From Pirellulales bacterium (GTDB lineage Bacteria > Planctomycetota > Planctomycetia > Pirellulales > Lacipirellulaceae), in assembly GCA_022841705.1 (NCBI GenBank), contig JALHQZ010000001.1:1612001-1676000 (forward strand): DNA of 64,000 nt, read 5' to 3'. Of the stretch, positions 36,293 to 45,998 are shown piece by piece. Position 1 is the stretch's first letter; each line of letters opens with the position of its first letter. The position numbers and the translations under genes were made by a program. A model generated the notes under the pieces. It had not been told where the DNA came from, searched no databases, and worked only from the letters and a program-made list of their open reading frames with translations.

Positions 36293-37777
36293 GTGCCTGC
36301 TCCGAAACTAACTGGCGTGCAGTGGACGGTGTGCGTGATCGCCGCCATTGGGTTTGCGTTCGATATTTACGAGCTGCTGATGCTGCCGCTGATTTTGCGG
36401 CCGGCGCTGATGGAGCTCGGGGGCATCGCGCCCGGGACTCCGGAGTTCGCTCGCTGGACCGGGTTGTTGTTCTACGTGCCAGCGCTGTGTGGCGGAGTGT
36501 TTGGACTTTTGGGCGGTTATCTCACAGATCGCCTTGGCCGGCGCCGAGTGCTCACGTGGAGCATTTTGCTCTATGCCGTTTCAGCGTTCTTGGCGGGGTT
36601 CTCGACAAGTTTGCCGATGTTGCTCTTCTTCCGCACCACCACGTTCATCGGCGTGTGTGTGGAGTTCGTCGCGGCGGTGGCGTGGCTCGCGGAACTGTTC
36701 GACGATCCCGCGCAGCGCGAGAAGGTGCTAGGGTACACGCAGGCGTTCTCTTCGATTGGCGGGCTGTTGGTGGCGATCGTCAACGGGATTATCGCCCGCA
36801 ACGCGGCGAGCTTCCCGGCGATCGCGGTGCCGAGTTTTCTGCAACCGATCTGGGGAACCATCGGCCTTGAGGGACAACATGCGGACTGGCGCTACACGCT
36901 GATGAGTGGGCTGATTCCCGCGCTGCCGCTAATTGTGATTCGCCCGTTCCTGCCCGAGTCGCCCAAGTGGGCGGCCAAGAAAGCGGCCGGCACGCTCAAA
37001 CGGCCCAGCGTTGCCGAGTTGTTCTCACCGGCGCTGCGGCGGACGACAATCATCACCACCCTCATGGTGGCGTGCAGCTACGGCGTGGCGTTTGGCGCCT
37101 TGCAGCAAATTCAGGTGATCGTGCCGGGAATCGACGAAGTTCAAGCGAACGTGAAAGAATTAACCGCTGGCAAAGCGCCCCCAGAAGTGAAGGCGCTCAC
37201 CGGAAAAACGCTGCAACTTGCCAACGCGAATTACACGAAAGCGCAGGAACTTGGGGGCCTGGTGGGCCGATTTATTCTCGCACTGGTCGTGCTGAAGTTC
37301 GTCAGCCGGCAGCGATTGTTGCGGTCGTTCCTTTTACCAGCCCTGATTGTGATTCCGATTGTGTTCGTGGGCTTCGCTCGCGGGAACGAGACAACGTACT
37401 TTCAAACCACGTTGGATTGGCTACCCGGATTCCACGACGTGAGCGTCTCGCTGCTGGGCGTGGGCATTTTTCTGGCCGGGCTCTTCACGGTTTCGCAACT
37501 GAGTTTTTGGGGTAACTATCTGCCGCATGCGTACCCGGTTCACCTGCGGGGCACCGGTGAAAGTTTCGCGGCGAACATCGGCGGCCGAATGCTGGGGACG
37601 CCATTTGCTTATGTGACCACGGCGATCGCAGCGAGCCTGTCACCCGCCGGCGCAACGCCGGCGGTGGTCGCCGCGAAGACGGCGATGGTCGCGGCCGTGG
37701 TCGCCGGCATGCTGATTGCGACGAACCTGATCCTTAGCCACTGGCTCCCCGAAGCCGCCGGTGAAGAAGAACGTTAG
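36293..37777 (+). CDS. MFS transporter
   Basis: A 494-residue major-facilitator protein with about 12 predicted spans. It has the motif-A-like GGYLTDRLGRRRVLTWS in loop 2-3 and a typical ESPKWAAKK in the central region. A long soluble stretch (about residues 280-330) separates the halves. The start is taken as GTG at 36293 because the longer in-frame start would translate the inverted repeat. It belongs to the sugar/organic-acid type; the substrate is unknown. A second MFS gene follows on the same strand. Confidence 0.82.
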   Translation: MPAPKLTGVQWTVCVIAAIGFAFDIYELLMLPLILRPALMELGGIAPGTPEFARWTGLLFYVPALCGGVFGLLGGYLTDRLGRRRVLTWSILLYAVSAFLAGFSTSLPMLLFFRTTTFIGVCVEFVAAVAWLAELFDDPAQREKVLGYTQAFSSIGGLLVAIVNGIIARNAASFPAIAVPSFLQPIWGTIGLEGQHADWRYTLMSGLIPALPLIVIRPFLPESPKWAAKKAAGTLKRPSVAELFSPALRRTTIITTLMVACSYGVAFGALQQIQVIVPGIDEVQANVKELTAGKAPPEVKALTGKTLQLANANYTKAQELGGLVGRFILALVVLKFVSRQRLLRSFLLPALIVIPIVFVGFARGNETTYFQTTLDWLPGFHDVSVSLLGVGIFLAGLFTVSQLSFWGNYLPHAYPVHLRGTGESFAANIGGRMLGTPFAYVTTAIAASLSPAGATPAVVAAKTAMVAAVVAGMLIATNLILSHWLPEAAGEEER

Positions 37778-37852
37778 CCGCGGGGCTCGCCCCCGCGCTT
37801 TATTGGCGACGCAAAACTCAAGACACAAACGCGCGGGGCGAACCCCGCGGCT
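37776..37852. repeat. Inverted repeat between two MFS genes
   Basis: Arms at 37776-37798 and 37831-37852 are inverted with one mismatch and one extra base, built from CCGCGGGG units. The left arm overlaps the TAG stop of the first MFS gene. It may act as a terminator between the two carriers. Confidence 0.85.
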
Positions 37853-37875
37853 CACTCCCTTCAAATCGCAAACGC

Positions 37876-39222
37876 ATGTCTCGTCCTTGGTATCGCGAAC
37901 TGACCCCGTACCACTGGTTGGTGTTCATCGTCGCTTCAGCGGCGTGGTTTTTTGACTGCATGGACCAGCGGCTCTTTTCGCTGGCGCGCACTCCGGCACT
38001 GGAATCGCTCATGTCGGGGGCGGACCCGGGAGCTGTCCAAGCAGCGGGTAAACAAGTAACCGCGGCGTTCCTCGTGGGGTGGGGCATCGGTGGCATTGTC
38101 TTCGGCTCTCTTGGCGATCGCTTGGGCCGGGCACGGATGCTCACAACCACCGTGCTGATCTATTCGGTCTGCACGGGGCTTACGTATTTCAGCCGCGGAT
38201 TCTGGGATTTTGCGATTTCACGGTTTCTCACGGGCCTCGGCATCGGCGGCGTATTTGGGCTGGCGGTATCGCTGATTGCGGAGACGGTTTCGCCAACTGC
38301 CCGCGCGGGGGCGCTGGGGATGTTGCAGGTTCTTTCGACTATCGGCAACATCGCCGCCGGTTTCACGAAGATGGGGATCGATAAGCTCGAACAGACCGGC
38401 GCCATCACTTCGGGCTACGGCTGGCGGTGGATGTTCGTCGTTGGCGCGCTGCCGGCGCTGCTGGTGGTGCTTACGAGAAAGTATCTCCGCGAGCCAGAGC
38501 CGTGGCTGAAGATGCGCGATGAAGGCAAACTGCCAACCGGGAGTTTATTGCAACCCTATTTCAATCTCTGGGCCGATACTCGGTGGCGGAGAAACTTGAT
38601 TGTCGGCGCTGTGCTGGCAACCACTGGCGTGGTGGGACTCTGGGGCATCGGCGAGTACGCGGTTGACTTGCAGAAGAATATCTTCGCGACGTACTTCACC
38701 GAAAAAGGGCTCACACCGGAGCAGGTGAAAGCTGAAGTTGGCTGGGCGATTTCTTGGGCCTACATCTTCCAGATGCTCGGCGCCGCGGTGGGGATGTGGC
38801 TGTTCACAAAGCTGGCCGTACGTTCCGGACGGCGGCTCGCGTTTGCGGTGGGTTTCACGGCCTGCTTGCTGGTGACGCTGGGCGTGTACTATAAGATGGA
38901 AACGCCGACCGACGCCTATTGGATGATGCCGCTGATGGGCGCCGCGCAGCTCGCCGTGTTCGCGGGGTTTGCGATCTACTTGCCGGAGTTATTCCCCAGC
39001 CGGCTGCGCAGTTCAGGCACCAGTTTCTGCTACAACCTGGGCCGCTTCGCGGCGGCGGCGGGGAGTTTGTTCTCGGCGCAACTCGCGACCGGGTTGTACG
39101 GCGACTTCGGCTCGCCGCTGAAAGAGCGCTACGCGGCGATGACTATGTGCGCCGTGTTCCTCGCAGGTCTCGCGATTCTGCCGTTCGCACCGGAGACGAA
39201 GGATCAGCCGCTACCGGAGTGA
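37876..39222 (+). CDS. MFS transporter
   Basis: A 448-residue carrier with motif-A-like GSLGDRLGRARML, 12 predicted hydrophobic helices and a C-terminal PELFPSRLRSSGTSF block typical of the aromatic-acid/sugar:proton type. It follows another MFS gene on the same strand, with a hairpin repeat between. The substrate is not predictable from sequence. Confidence 0.85.
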   Translation: MSRPWYRELTPYHWLVFIVASAAWFFDCMDQRLFSLARTPALESLMSGADPGAVQAAGKQVTAAFLVGWGIGGIVFGSLGDRLGRARMLTTTVLIYSVCTGLTYFSRGFWDFAISRFLTGLGIGGVFGLAVSLIAETVSPTARAGALGMLQVLSTIGNIAAGFTKMGIDKLEQTGAITSGYGWRWMFVVGALPALLVVLTRKYLREPEPWLKMRDEGKLPTGSLLQPYFNLWADTRWRRNLIVGAVLATTGVVGLWGIGEYAVDLQKNIFATYFTEKGLTPEQVKAEVGWAISWAYIFQMLGAAVGMWLFTKLAVRSGRRLAFAVGFTACLLVTLGVYYKMETPTDAYWMMPLMGAAQLAVFAGFAIYLPELFPSRLRSSGTSFCYNLGRFAAAAGSLFSAQLATGLYGDFGSPLKERYAAMTMCAVFLAGLAILPFAPETKDQPLPE

Positions 39223-39254
39223 TCATTTAGCCGCGACGCGCCAACTGAGGGCGT

Positions 39255-40118
39255 TTACAGCGCCGCGGTCAAAACCTGACTCGTCGCCTCACTCTTATTC
39301 AGTACATAAAAGTGAATGCCCGGGATGCCGGCGGCGAGTAGTTCTTTCGTTTGCGCGGTGGCGAACTCCACGCCGACTTGGAACTGGGCGTCGGCATCGT
39401 CACCCGCGGCTTCGAGTTCCGCCACGAAACTCGCCGGTAGTTTGGCGCCGCACAGCGCGGTGATCCGTTTAATTTGGGCGAAGTTGGTGACTGGTAAGAG
39501 CCCCGGCACGATCGGTACGCTGATGCCCGCCGCCACGCACGCGTCGCGGAAGCGGAAGAAGTCCTCATTGATGTAAAAGAGCTGCGTGATAATGGCGTCG
39601 GCGCCGGCATCAACTTTACGTTTGAGGTTCACGAGGTCCACCTCCGCACTTGGCGCTTCTTGGTGAACCTCGGGGTAGCCGCCGACCGCGATGCCCATGG
39701 AGGGAAAATCTCTGCGGATCATGGCGACCAGCTCGTTGGCGTACCGCAGGCCGCCGTCGACCGGTTTAAAAGTCGTGTCACCCGCCGGAGGATCGCCACG
39801 GAGCGCGACCACGTTTTGCACTTCCAGTTCGTTCGCTTTGCGGACGTACTCGCGCAACTGCTCCACCGTGCGGCCGACGCAGGTGAGGTGCGTCGCTACG
39901 GGCAGCTTGTGTTCACGCCGCACACGGGCGGCGATTTCGAGCGTTTTGTCTTGCGTCGAGCCGCCGGCCCCGTAGGTGCACGTGAGATAACTCGGTTGGA
40001 ACGCCATCAGCCGGTCGACGTGGCCGAACAGCGCCCGTTCACCTTCGGCCGTTTTCGGCGGGAAGAGTTCGAACGACAGGCCGAATTTTCCAGGGCCGTA
40101 AGCGGCGGCAAGCGACAT
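39255..40118 (-). CDS. metF: Methylenetetrahydrofolate reductase
   Basis: A 287-residue flavoprotein that reduces 5,10-methylene-THF to 5-methyl-THF for methionine synthesis. It has FELFPPKTAEGE, LTCTYGAGGST, RGDPP, GGYPEVHQEAPS, ITQLFYINEDFFRF and PGLLPVTNFAQI, the standard MetF order. It is full length. It is divergent from the diguanylate cyclase gene; the 215-base gap holds only a GTGAGTGGT-type direct repeat near 40130. Confidence 0.94.
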   Translation of the reverse strand: MSLAAAYGPGKFGLSFELFPPKTAEGERALFGHVDRLMAFQPSYLTCTYGAGGSTQDKTLEIAARVRREHKLPVATHLTCVGRTVEQLREYVRKANELEVQNVVALRGDPPAGDTTFKPVDGGLRYANELVAMIRRDFPSMGIAVGGYPEVHQEAPSAEVDLVNLKRKVDAGADAIITQLFYINEDFFRFRDACVAAGISVPIVPGLLPVTNFAQIKRITALCGAKLPASFVAELEAAGDDADAQFQVGVEFATAQTKELLAAGIPGIHFYVLNKSEATSQVLTAAL

Positions 40119-40333
40119 GGCGACGTGAGTGAGTGGTGAGTGGTGAATCGTGAGTGGTTATGAGCAGTGTAATTCTTAGGGGCAACGAGCGCAAGCGGCG
40201 CCGTTGTAACCGGTATTTTCGGCACGACTTCACCACCGATCGGGTGGGGAAGCGGGGCGGATCAACGGCGCCAGGTCGCGGGAGAACTAGGCTTGTAAGA
40301 CTACTATCTTCACGCCCCGAGATTCCGCTCGCG

Positions 40334-41380
40334 ATGTCAACCGTTGAATTGCTGGTCGCCGGGGGACTGGTGCTGGGGTTCGTGCAACTGGTCGCTGGTG
40401 TCGCGATTGGGTTATGGATCGGCCGTGGGCGCACCGGGAGTCTCGATGCGCTCCAGGCTCAAAGCCTCGCAAGTGATTTGCAGCGGATCACGCAGTCGTT
40501 GAATTCATCGGTGAGAGAGCACGCGGCCGAGGTGGGCGCCATCGACACTCGCCTGCGGGCCGAGCAAACCGCTGGGGCCCCGCTTACGGAGCTGGTGGTC
40601 GGCGTCGTGGGCGAGTTGCTCGCCGCCAACCAAAAGTTAGGCCGAGAGTTGGTGGCCGCCGAGAATGAACTCCAGCAGCAGGCGATCGAGCTCGATCAGC
40701 ATTTGCAGGCTTCGCTGACCGATGCCCTCACCGGCCTGCCGAATCGGCGGGCGCTGGAGGATCATCTCGCCTCCCGGCAGGAAGCATGGCGGAAGCATCA
40801 CACGCCGTTCTCGGTGATGATGATCGATGTCGATCACTTCAAGCGGTTCAACGACACCTACGGCCACCAAGCGGGGGACCAAGCGCTGCGCGTCGTGGCA
40901 AAGGCTCTCCGTTCCACTTTGCGGCGGCACGACGTGGTGGCCCGGTACGGCGGCGAAGAGTTTGCGCTTCTGCTCCCCTACACGAACATTAACGACGCGC
41001 TCGCCGCCGCTCGCAAAGCGATTCGCGCGGTGAGCGAGTGCCTGGTCGAGTGGGAAGGCAAACAGATTCCGGTGACCGCGAGCGGCGGGCTGGCGACGAT
41101 CTTGCCACGCGAATCCGCCACAACTTTGGTAGACCGTGCCGATCAGGCGCTTTACGGAGCTAAGAAGGCGGGCCGCAATCGCGGGCATTTTCATACTGGA
41201 ACAGCGATCGAACCGATCAGCGGCGAACCGAAACCCGCGACCGGGGTCGAAGAGACCGAATCGCTTCCCGAGCAACCGAAAACCGATTCCCTCGAGCTTT
41301 CCAAGCCGCCGATCTCCAGCGATCTGTTTGCCGCGTGCAACGAGTTGCAATCGAAATTGCACGAGTTGACGGCGCATTAA
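40334..41380 (+). CDS. Diguanylate cyclase (GGDEF domain)
   Basis: A 348-residue protein with one N-terminal membrane span (LLVAGGLVLGFVQLVAGVAI), a central coiled-coil-like region and a C-terminal GGDEF domain (residues about 130-270: DALTGLPNRRAL, MIDVDHFKRFNDTYGHQAGD, ARYGGEEFALLLP). The intact GGEEF signature indicates synthesis of cyclic di-GMP. No RxxD inhibitory site is obvious before GGEEF. The ATG at 40334 directly precedes the membrane span. Confidence 0.9.
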   Translation: MSTVELLVAGGLVLGFVQLVAGVAIGLWIGRGRTGSLDALQAQSLASDLQRITQSLNSSVREHAAEVGAIDTRLRAEQTAGAPLTELVVGVVGELLAANQKLGRELVAAENELQQQAIELDQHLQASLTDALTGLPNRRALEDHLASRQEAWRKHHTPFSVMMIDVDHFKRFNDTYGHQAGDQALRVVAKALRSTLRRHDVVARYGGEEFALLLPYTNINDALAAARKAIRAVSECLVEWEGKQIPVTASGGLATILPRESATTLVDRADQALYGAKKAGRNRGHFHTGTAIEPISGEPKPATGVEETESLPEQPKTDSLELSKPPISSDLFAACNELQSKLHELTAH

Positions 41381-41387
41381 CAGCCCC

Positions 41388-41448
41388 CGTAGCATGGCCT
41401 CTTAGACCATGCGCGCGGAATCTGCATGGCCTAGGAGGCCATGCTACG
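41388..41448. repeat. Inverted repeat, 25-bp arms
   Basis: Arms at 41388-41412 and 41424-41448 are inverted with two mismatches. Each arm has an inner palindrome (ATGGCCT..AGGCCAT). It shares the CGTAGCATGG start with the repeat at 2818. It lies just after the diguanylate cyclase stop, where it could serve as a terminator. Confidence 0.9.
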
Positions 41449-41516
41449 GCGACTATTCTGCAGTCGCCGCAATTTTTATTTTCGCCCCCCTGTGTCGCAT
41501 CCGGGACATCTTGCGT

Positions 41517-41522
41517 TATAAT
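41517..41522 (+). promoter_or_regulatory. Possible -10 box (TATAAT) upstream of glgP
   Basis: A consensus TATAAT 111 bases before the glgP start. The matching -35 region (about 41495) is weak (TCGCAT), so this is a candidate only. Confidence 0.4.
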
Positions 41523-41632
41523 CTCGGGCGATCGCTTCGGCGGAGAGCGAAGGGGGCGCCCCACCCCCCAGGCGGACCACGCGCAGAACACGTTGGTCCT
41601 GGCGATTTCATCCCTTCAGGAAGTTGTAAGTC

Positions 41633-43834
41633 ATGAGCGTCCCCCAGGTTATCGCAGCGCCCACCACGGAGCGGGGTAGTTGGGCCGAAGTCACTCCCGA
41701 AGTTCTCTACGGCAAGCTCACCACGGTGGCTCGCAATTTGTGGTGGAGCTGGCACCCCGAAGTGGTCAGCCTCTTCCGCGATCTCGATCCCGTGCGGTGG
41801 CGGCAATTGGACCACAATCCCATCGCGCTGTTAGCCGAAATGACGCCGCAGATGGTCGCCGATCGCGCCTCCGAAATGGTGCTCTACACGCGCATCAATC
41901 AGGCGCATCGCCGGCTGAAGGATTACCTGAACAACACCAGCCGCACTTGGGCGGCGCGCGAAGCGGGCGTGCTCGGCTCGAAGCCGGTAGCGTACTTCTC
42001 CGCCGAGTTCGGCATCCACGAGTCAGCGCCGATTTACTCGGGTGGTCTAGGCGTTCTGTCGGGCGACCATATCAAAAGCGCTAGCGGCCTCGCCGTGCCG
42101 CTGGTTGCGATCGGTCTCTTCTATGACCAAGGCTACTTCAAGCAGCACCTGAACGACGACGGCTTCCAGCAGGAAGAGTATCTCAACACCCGCGTTGAGA
42201 ACCTGCCGATGGAACCGGCGAAGGACCCCAATGGCAAGCCGATCACGGTGTCAATTGAAACCCGCGGCGGCACGCTGCTGGCCAAGTTGTGGCTGATGCA
42301 TGTCGGCCGGATCAGTTTGTATCTGCTCGATTGCGACGTCGATGGCAACAGCCCCGAGGACCGCGAGCTGACCTCGCGCCTCTATGGTGGCGACCATCGC
42401 ACCCGCATCCGGCAAGAGCTGGTGCTCGGCGTCGGCGGCGTGAAGGCGCTGCGCGCGCTCGGCATCACCCCCGGCGCCTATCACCTGAACGAAGGGCATA
42501 GCGGATTCGCCCCGCTGGAAGTCATCCGCGAGCGGATGCAGGACGATGGCCTGTCGTTTGATGATGCGCTGCGGGAAGTCGCCCAGCAGACTGCGTTCAC
42601 CACGCATACGCCGGTGCCGGCCGGGCACGACCGGTTCGACGCCGGCCTCATCGAAGAGCACTTGGGCCCCCTGCGCGATAAGCTCGGCATCAGCCATCAA
42701 CAGCTCATGGGCCTCGGCCGAGTCGAACCGCAAAACGAACATGAAACGTTCTGCATGACGGTCATCGGGCTAAAACTTTCCCGCCGGGCGAACGCGGTCA
42801 GCTCGCTGCACGGGCACGTTTCGCGCCGCATGTGGGCCAACCTCTGGCCGTGGCGGGTGGAAGAAGAAATTCCGATCGGCCACATCACCAACGGCGTTCA
42901 CGTGCCAAGTTGGCTGGCCCAACCGATGTGGGCGCTCTACGACAAGATGCTGGGGGACGATTGGCTCAGCAAGAACTATTTGGTCGAGACGTGGCAGCGC
43001 ATCACGCGCGTTGACCGGGGTGAGTTGTGGGAGACCCATAATGCGCTCAAGAGCCGCTGCATCGAGTTCGTCCGCCGGCGTCTCAGCCGCCAGTGCCGCC
43101 GCCGTAACGAGAGCGAAGCGGCGGTGGACGCGGCGCGGTTCGCGCTCGATCCCAGCGCGCTAACCATCGGGTTCGCCCGCCGGTTCGCCACTTACAAGCG
43201 GGCCGATTTGTTTTTGCGGAAGCTCGATGAGATGGCGGACCTCATTAGCGACTCGAAGCGCCCGGTGCAATTCATCTTCGCCGGCAAGGCGCACCCCGCC
43301 GACGAGCCGGGCAAGAAGCTGATTCAAAAGATCGCCAATCTGCGGCACGATCCGCGATTTGGCGGCCGCGTAGTGTACATCGAGGACTACGACATCAACG
43401 TCACGCGCCACATGGTGCAGGGCGTCGACGTGTGGCTGAACAATCCGCGCCGTCCGCTGGAAGCCTCCGGCACCAGCGGCATGAAGGCAGTTCTTAATGG
43501 CGGGCTGAACTGTTCGATCCTCGATGGCTGGTGGGCCGAAGCGTACAACGGCAAGAACGGCTTCGCGATCGGCAACGGCACGCAGCATGTGAACGATGAG
43601 ATCACCGACCAGCGCGACAGTGACAAACTGTTCGAAGTACTGCGCGACGAAGTGGTCCCGCTGTTCTACACCCGCGACGCAGATGGTTTGCCGCGGCAGT
43701 GGATCGAGTTCATGATCGAATCGATCGCCACCTGCGCTGCCCGGTTCAGCGCCCACCGCATGGTGATTGACTATGCTCGGTTATGTTACCTCCCATGCGC
43801 GGGCGGCATGAGCAGCGATATGAACGTCCGCTAA
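41633..43834 (+). CDS. glgP: Alpha-glucan phosphorylase (GT35)
   Basis: A 733-residue glycogen/maltodextrin phosphorylase of the shorter GlgP type with a DUF3417 N-terminal region. It cleaves alpha-1,4-glucans with phosphate to glucose-1-phosphate. The pyridoxal-phosphate lysine is Lys618 in EASGTSGMKAVLNGG; other blocks are YFSAEFGIHESAPIYSGGLG, AYHLNEGHSGF, HITNGVHVPSW and FARRFATYKRADL. It is cytosolic. It is transcribed alone, following a hairpin repeat and a TATAAT. Confidence 0.94.
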   Translation: MSVPQVIAAPTTERGSWAEVTPEVLYGKLTTVARNLWWSWHPEVVSLFRDLDPVRWRQLDHNPIALLAEMTPQMVADRASEMVLYTRINQAHRRLKDYLNNTSRTWAAREAGVLGSKPVAYFSAEFGIHESAPIYSGGLGVLSGDHIKSASGLAVPLVAIGLFYDQGYFKQHLNDDGFQQEEYLNTRVENLPMEPAKDPNGKPITVSIETRGGTLLAKLWLMHVGRISLYLLDCDVDGNSPEDRELTSRLYGGDHRTRIRQELVLGVGGVKALRALGITPGAYHLNEGHSGFAPLEVIRERMQDDGLSFDDALREVAQQTAFTTHTPVPAGHDRFDAGLIEEHLGPLRDKLGISHQQLMGLGRVEPQNEHETFCMTVIGLKLSRRANAVSSLHGHVSRRMWANLWPWRVEEEIPIGHITNGVHVPSWLAQPMWALYDKMLGDDWLSKNYLVETWQRITRVDRGELWETHNALKSRCIEFVRRRLSRQCRRRNESEAAVDAARFALDPSALTIGFARRFATYKRADLFLRKLDEMADLISDSKRPVQFIFAGKAHPADEPGKKLIQKIANLRHDPRFGGRVVYIEDYDINVTRHMVQGVDVWLNNPRRPLEASGTSGMKAVLNGGLNCSILDGWWAEAYNGKNGFAIGNGTQHVNDEITDQRDSDKLFEVLRDEVVPLFYTRDADGLPRQWIEFMIESIATCAARFSAHRMVIDYARLCYLPCAGGMSSDMNVR

Positions 43835-43846
43835 GAATACGGATTT

Positions 43847-43975
43847 ACCACAGAGAGCACGGAGATCACAGAAAAAAGAGAGAGTTGGGATTGACCAATT
43901 GCGGAGTGGTGAAGAACACCGATGATTCACCGGTTTTAACTTGATTTCCTCTGTGTCGCCTGTGCTCTCTGTGGT
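43847..43975. repeat. Inverted repeat overlapping the acyl-CoA-dehydrogenase-like gene start
   Basis: Arms at 43847-43871 and 43951-43975 (ACCACAGAGAGCAC and its inverse) are inverted over 25 bases with four mismatches. The right arm supplies the GTG codons that are the best start of the next gene. Confidence 0.8.
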
Positions 43976-45059
43976 GAAAAAAATTTCTTCTCCTGCTGAT
44001 CCCGCGCTCGCCGAGTTGTGCGATAAGCTACGGGCGATGGCGGTTGAACTCGACACGCACCCTCACTGGCCCGCTGAGCAACTGCGGCTCTGCGGCGAGT
44101 ACGGCGTGTACGAATGGTTCCTCTCTCCAGAATGGGGTGGCCAAGGTTGGAGCGATGACGACGTCGTGCGCGGCTACCACGCCCTCAGTGCCGCGTGCCT
44201 CACCACGGCGTTCATTCTCACTCAGCGCATCGGCGCCTGCCGCCGCATCGCCGGCGCACAGAGCGCGGAGTTGAAGCAGCGTTGGCTTCCCCCTCTCGTG
44301 CGCGGCGAAGCATTCGCAACTGTCGGCATTTCGCACCTCACCACCAGCCGCCGGCATGTAATGAAGCCGGTGCTTTCCGCCGAACGCACCGCAACCGGAT
44401 TTCGCTTGAGCGGCAGCGCCCCGTGGGTCACCGGCAGCGGCGCGGCGGAGGTAATCCTCGTCGCTGCCACCGTTACTGCGAATGGAGAAGCAACCGATGA
44501 GCAATTGCTCGTCGCGTTACCGACGAATCTCCCCGGTGTGCAAATCCCGCCGCCGTTGCCGCTCGTCGGCTTAGCGTCCAGCAGCACCGGCCCGCTGGAA
44601 CTCCATAACGTTGAGATTCCCCTGGCCGACATCATCGCTGGCCCCGCCCCCAACGTGATGCAAAGCGGTGTCGGCGGTCGCGCGGGAGGGCTCGAGACTT
44701 CCACGCTCGCCCTCGGCGTCGCCAGCGCCGCCGCAGAGTATCTGCATCATGAAGCGAAGGTGCGTGAAGACCTCGCCCCCATCGCCGCCGCCTTCAACAC
44801 CGAACACCACGCCGTGCTAACCGACCTCCTCTCCGCCGCTCGCGGCTTAGCGCCTTGCACCAACGAAGAACTCCGCGGCCGCGCGAATAGCCTAGTGTTG
44901 CGCACCACCCAAGCCGCCCTCACCGCCGCCAAAGGCGCCGGTTACATCACCGGCCACCCCGCCGGCCGCTGGTGTCGCGAAGCGATGTTCTTTTTGGTGT
45001 GGAGCTGCCCGCAACCGGTAGCGCGGGGGGCGATGTGTGAGCTGGCGGGGCTGGGGTGA
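43974..45059 (+). CDS. Acyl-CoA dehydrogenase-like protein
   Basis: A flavoprotein-like sequence of about 361 residues. It has the N-terminal helical domain (LSPEWGGQGWSDDDVV), the beta domain (GISHLTTSRR, LSGSAPWVTGSGAAE) and a C-terminal helical domain (RTTQAALTAAKGAGYITGHP). The family oxidises acyl-CoA thioesters using FAD. The catalytic Glu cannot be identified with confidence, so it may be a non-standard member (for example of the desulfurisation or hydroxylase branches). The start is one of the in-frame GTGs at 43971/43974, inside the inverted repeat; a TTG at 43941 is also open. Confidence 0.7.
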   Translation: MKKISSPADPALAELCDKLRAMAVELDTHPHWPAEQLRLCGEYGVYEWFLSPEWGGQGWSDDDVVRGYHALSAACLTTAFILTQRIGACRRIAGAQSAELKQRWLPPLVRGEAFATVGISHLTTSRRHVMKPVLSAERTATGFRLSGSAPWVTGSGAAEVILVAATVTANGEATDEQLLVALPTNLPGVQIPPPLPLVGLASSSTGPLELHNVEIPLADIIAGPAPNVMQSGVGGRAGGLETSTLALGVASAAAEYLHHEAKVREDLAPIAAAFNTEHHAVLTDLLSAARGLAPCTNEELRGRANSLVLRTTQAALTAAKGAGYITGHPAGRWCREAMFFLVWSCPQPVARGAMCELAGLG

Positions 45060-45163
45060 AATGCGTTAGCGCGGCAATTCTGATTAGCAGCGAAAAAACA
45101 CGGACTTTGAATCTTTCAATCGCGCTAGTGGCGTCACCTTTCCATCACCCGTAACATAGGGAC

Positions 45164-45832
45164 ATGAACACCCCCGCCCAGCCCTCCGCAGAACCTCACG
45201 TCGTCTGGCACAACCAAGCCGTTACCGCTGAGGCCCGTGCCGCGCTCAACGGCCATCGCGGGTGCGTGGTGTGGTTCACGGGTCTCAGCGGTTCCGGCAA
45301 GAGCACGGTTGCCAATGTGGTCGATCAACTACTCCACGCGCGGGGCGTGCATACTTATCTGCTCGATGGCGACAACGTCCGGCATGGACTCTCCGCCACC
45401 CCGCAACTCTTGGAGCCGCAGTATGGCGCCGAGTTCGCCCAGCGCTTCGGCCTCGGCTTCGGCGCCGCTGATCGTGCGGAGAACATTCGCCGGATCGGGG
45501 CCGTGGCGGAGCTGTTTGCCGACGCGGGGCTCGTCACGCTCACCGCGTTCGTGAGCCCTTATCGCGCCGATCGGGACGCCGTGCGGGCGATGCTCCCCGC
45601 GGGCGCCTTCATCGAGGTCTTCGTCGATACGCCGCTGGAAGTGTGCGAAACGCGCGATCCGAAGGGGCTGTACAAAAAAGCTCGCGCCGGTGAGATCAAA
45701 AACTTCACGGGCATCAGCGATCCGTATGAAGCGCCGACATCGCCAGAACTGCACCTGGCGGGGGGCACGAAGTCGCCGGAGGAACTCGCTGCGGAGGTGG
45801 TCGGGTACCTGAAGTCGATTGCGATCGGCTAA
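45164..45832 (+). CDS. cysC: Adenylylsulfate (APS) kinase
   Basis: A 222-residue kinase making PAPS from APS and ATP for sulfate assimilation or sulfation. It has the P-loop [33 protein letters not shown], the catalytic-Ser region [12 protein letters not shown] and [12 protein letters not shown]. Compared with the usual RHGL...LGF spacing it has about 19 extra residues ([20 protein letters not shown]). No cysD or cysN is nearby; the sulfatase at the window start is the only other sulfur gene. Confidence 0.92.
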   Translation: MNTPAQPSAEPHVVWHNQAVTAEARAALNGHRGCVVWFTGLSGSGKSTVANVVDQLLHARGVHTYLLDGDNVRHGLSATPQLLEPQYGAEFAQRFGLGFGAADRAENIRRIGAVAELFADAGLVTLTAFVSPYRADRDAVRAMLPAGAFIEVFVDTPLEVCETRDPKGLYKKARAGEIKNFTGISDPYEAPTSPELHLAGGTKSPEELAAEVVGYLKSIAIG

Positions 45833-45998
45833 ACCGAAGGCATTTAGGTGCAAGCGACCGCTATCAACGCAATCACATTGGCTGGCAAGCTGGCGAAGCT
45901 GAACAGGACGGAAGCACTCAGTTGGTTCTCACGCGCTCGCCACGCCGAAACCATTCGAGAGGCTGCGATTCCATCCTTCTTCAGGGCTGCTAGCACGC

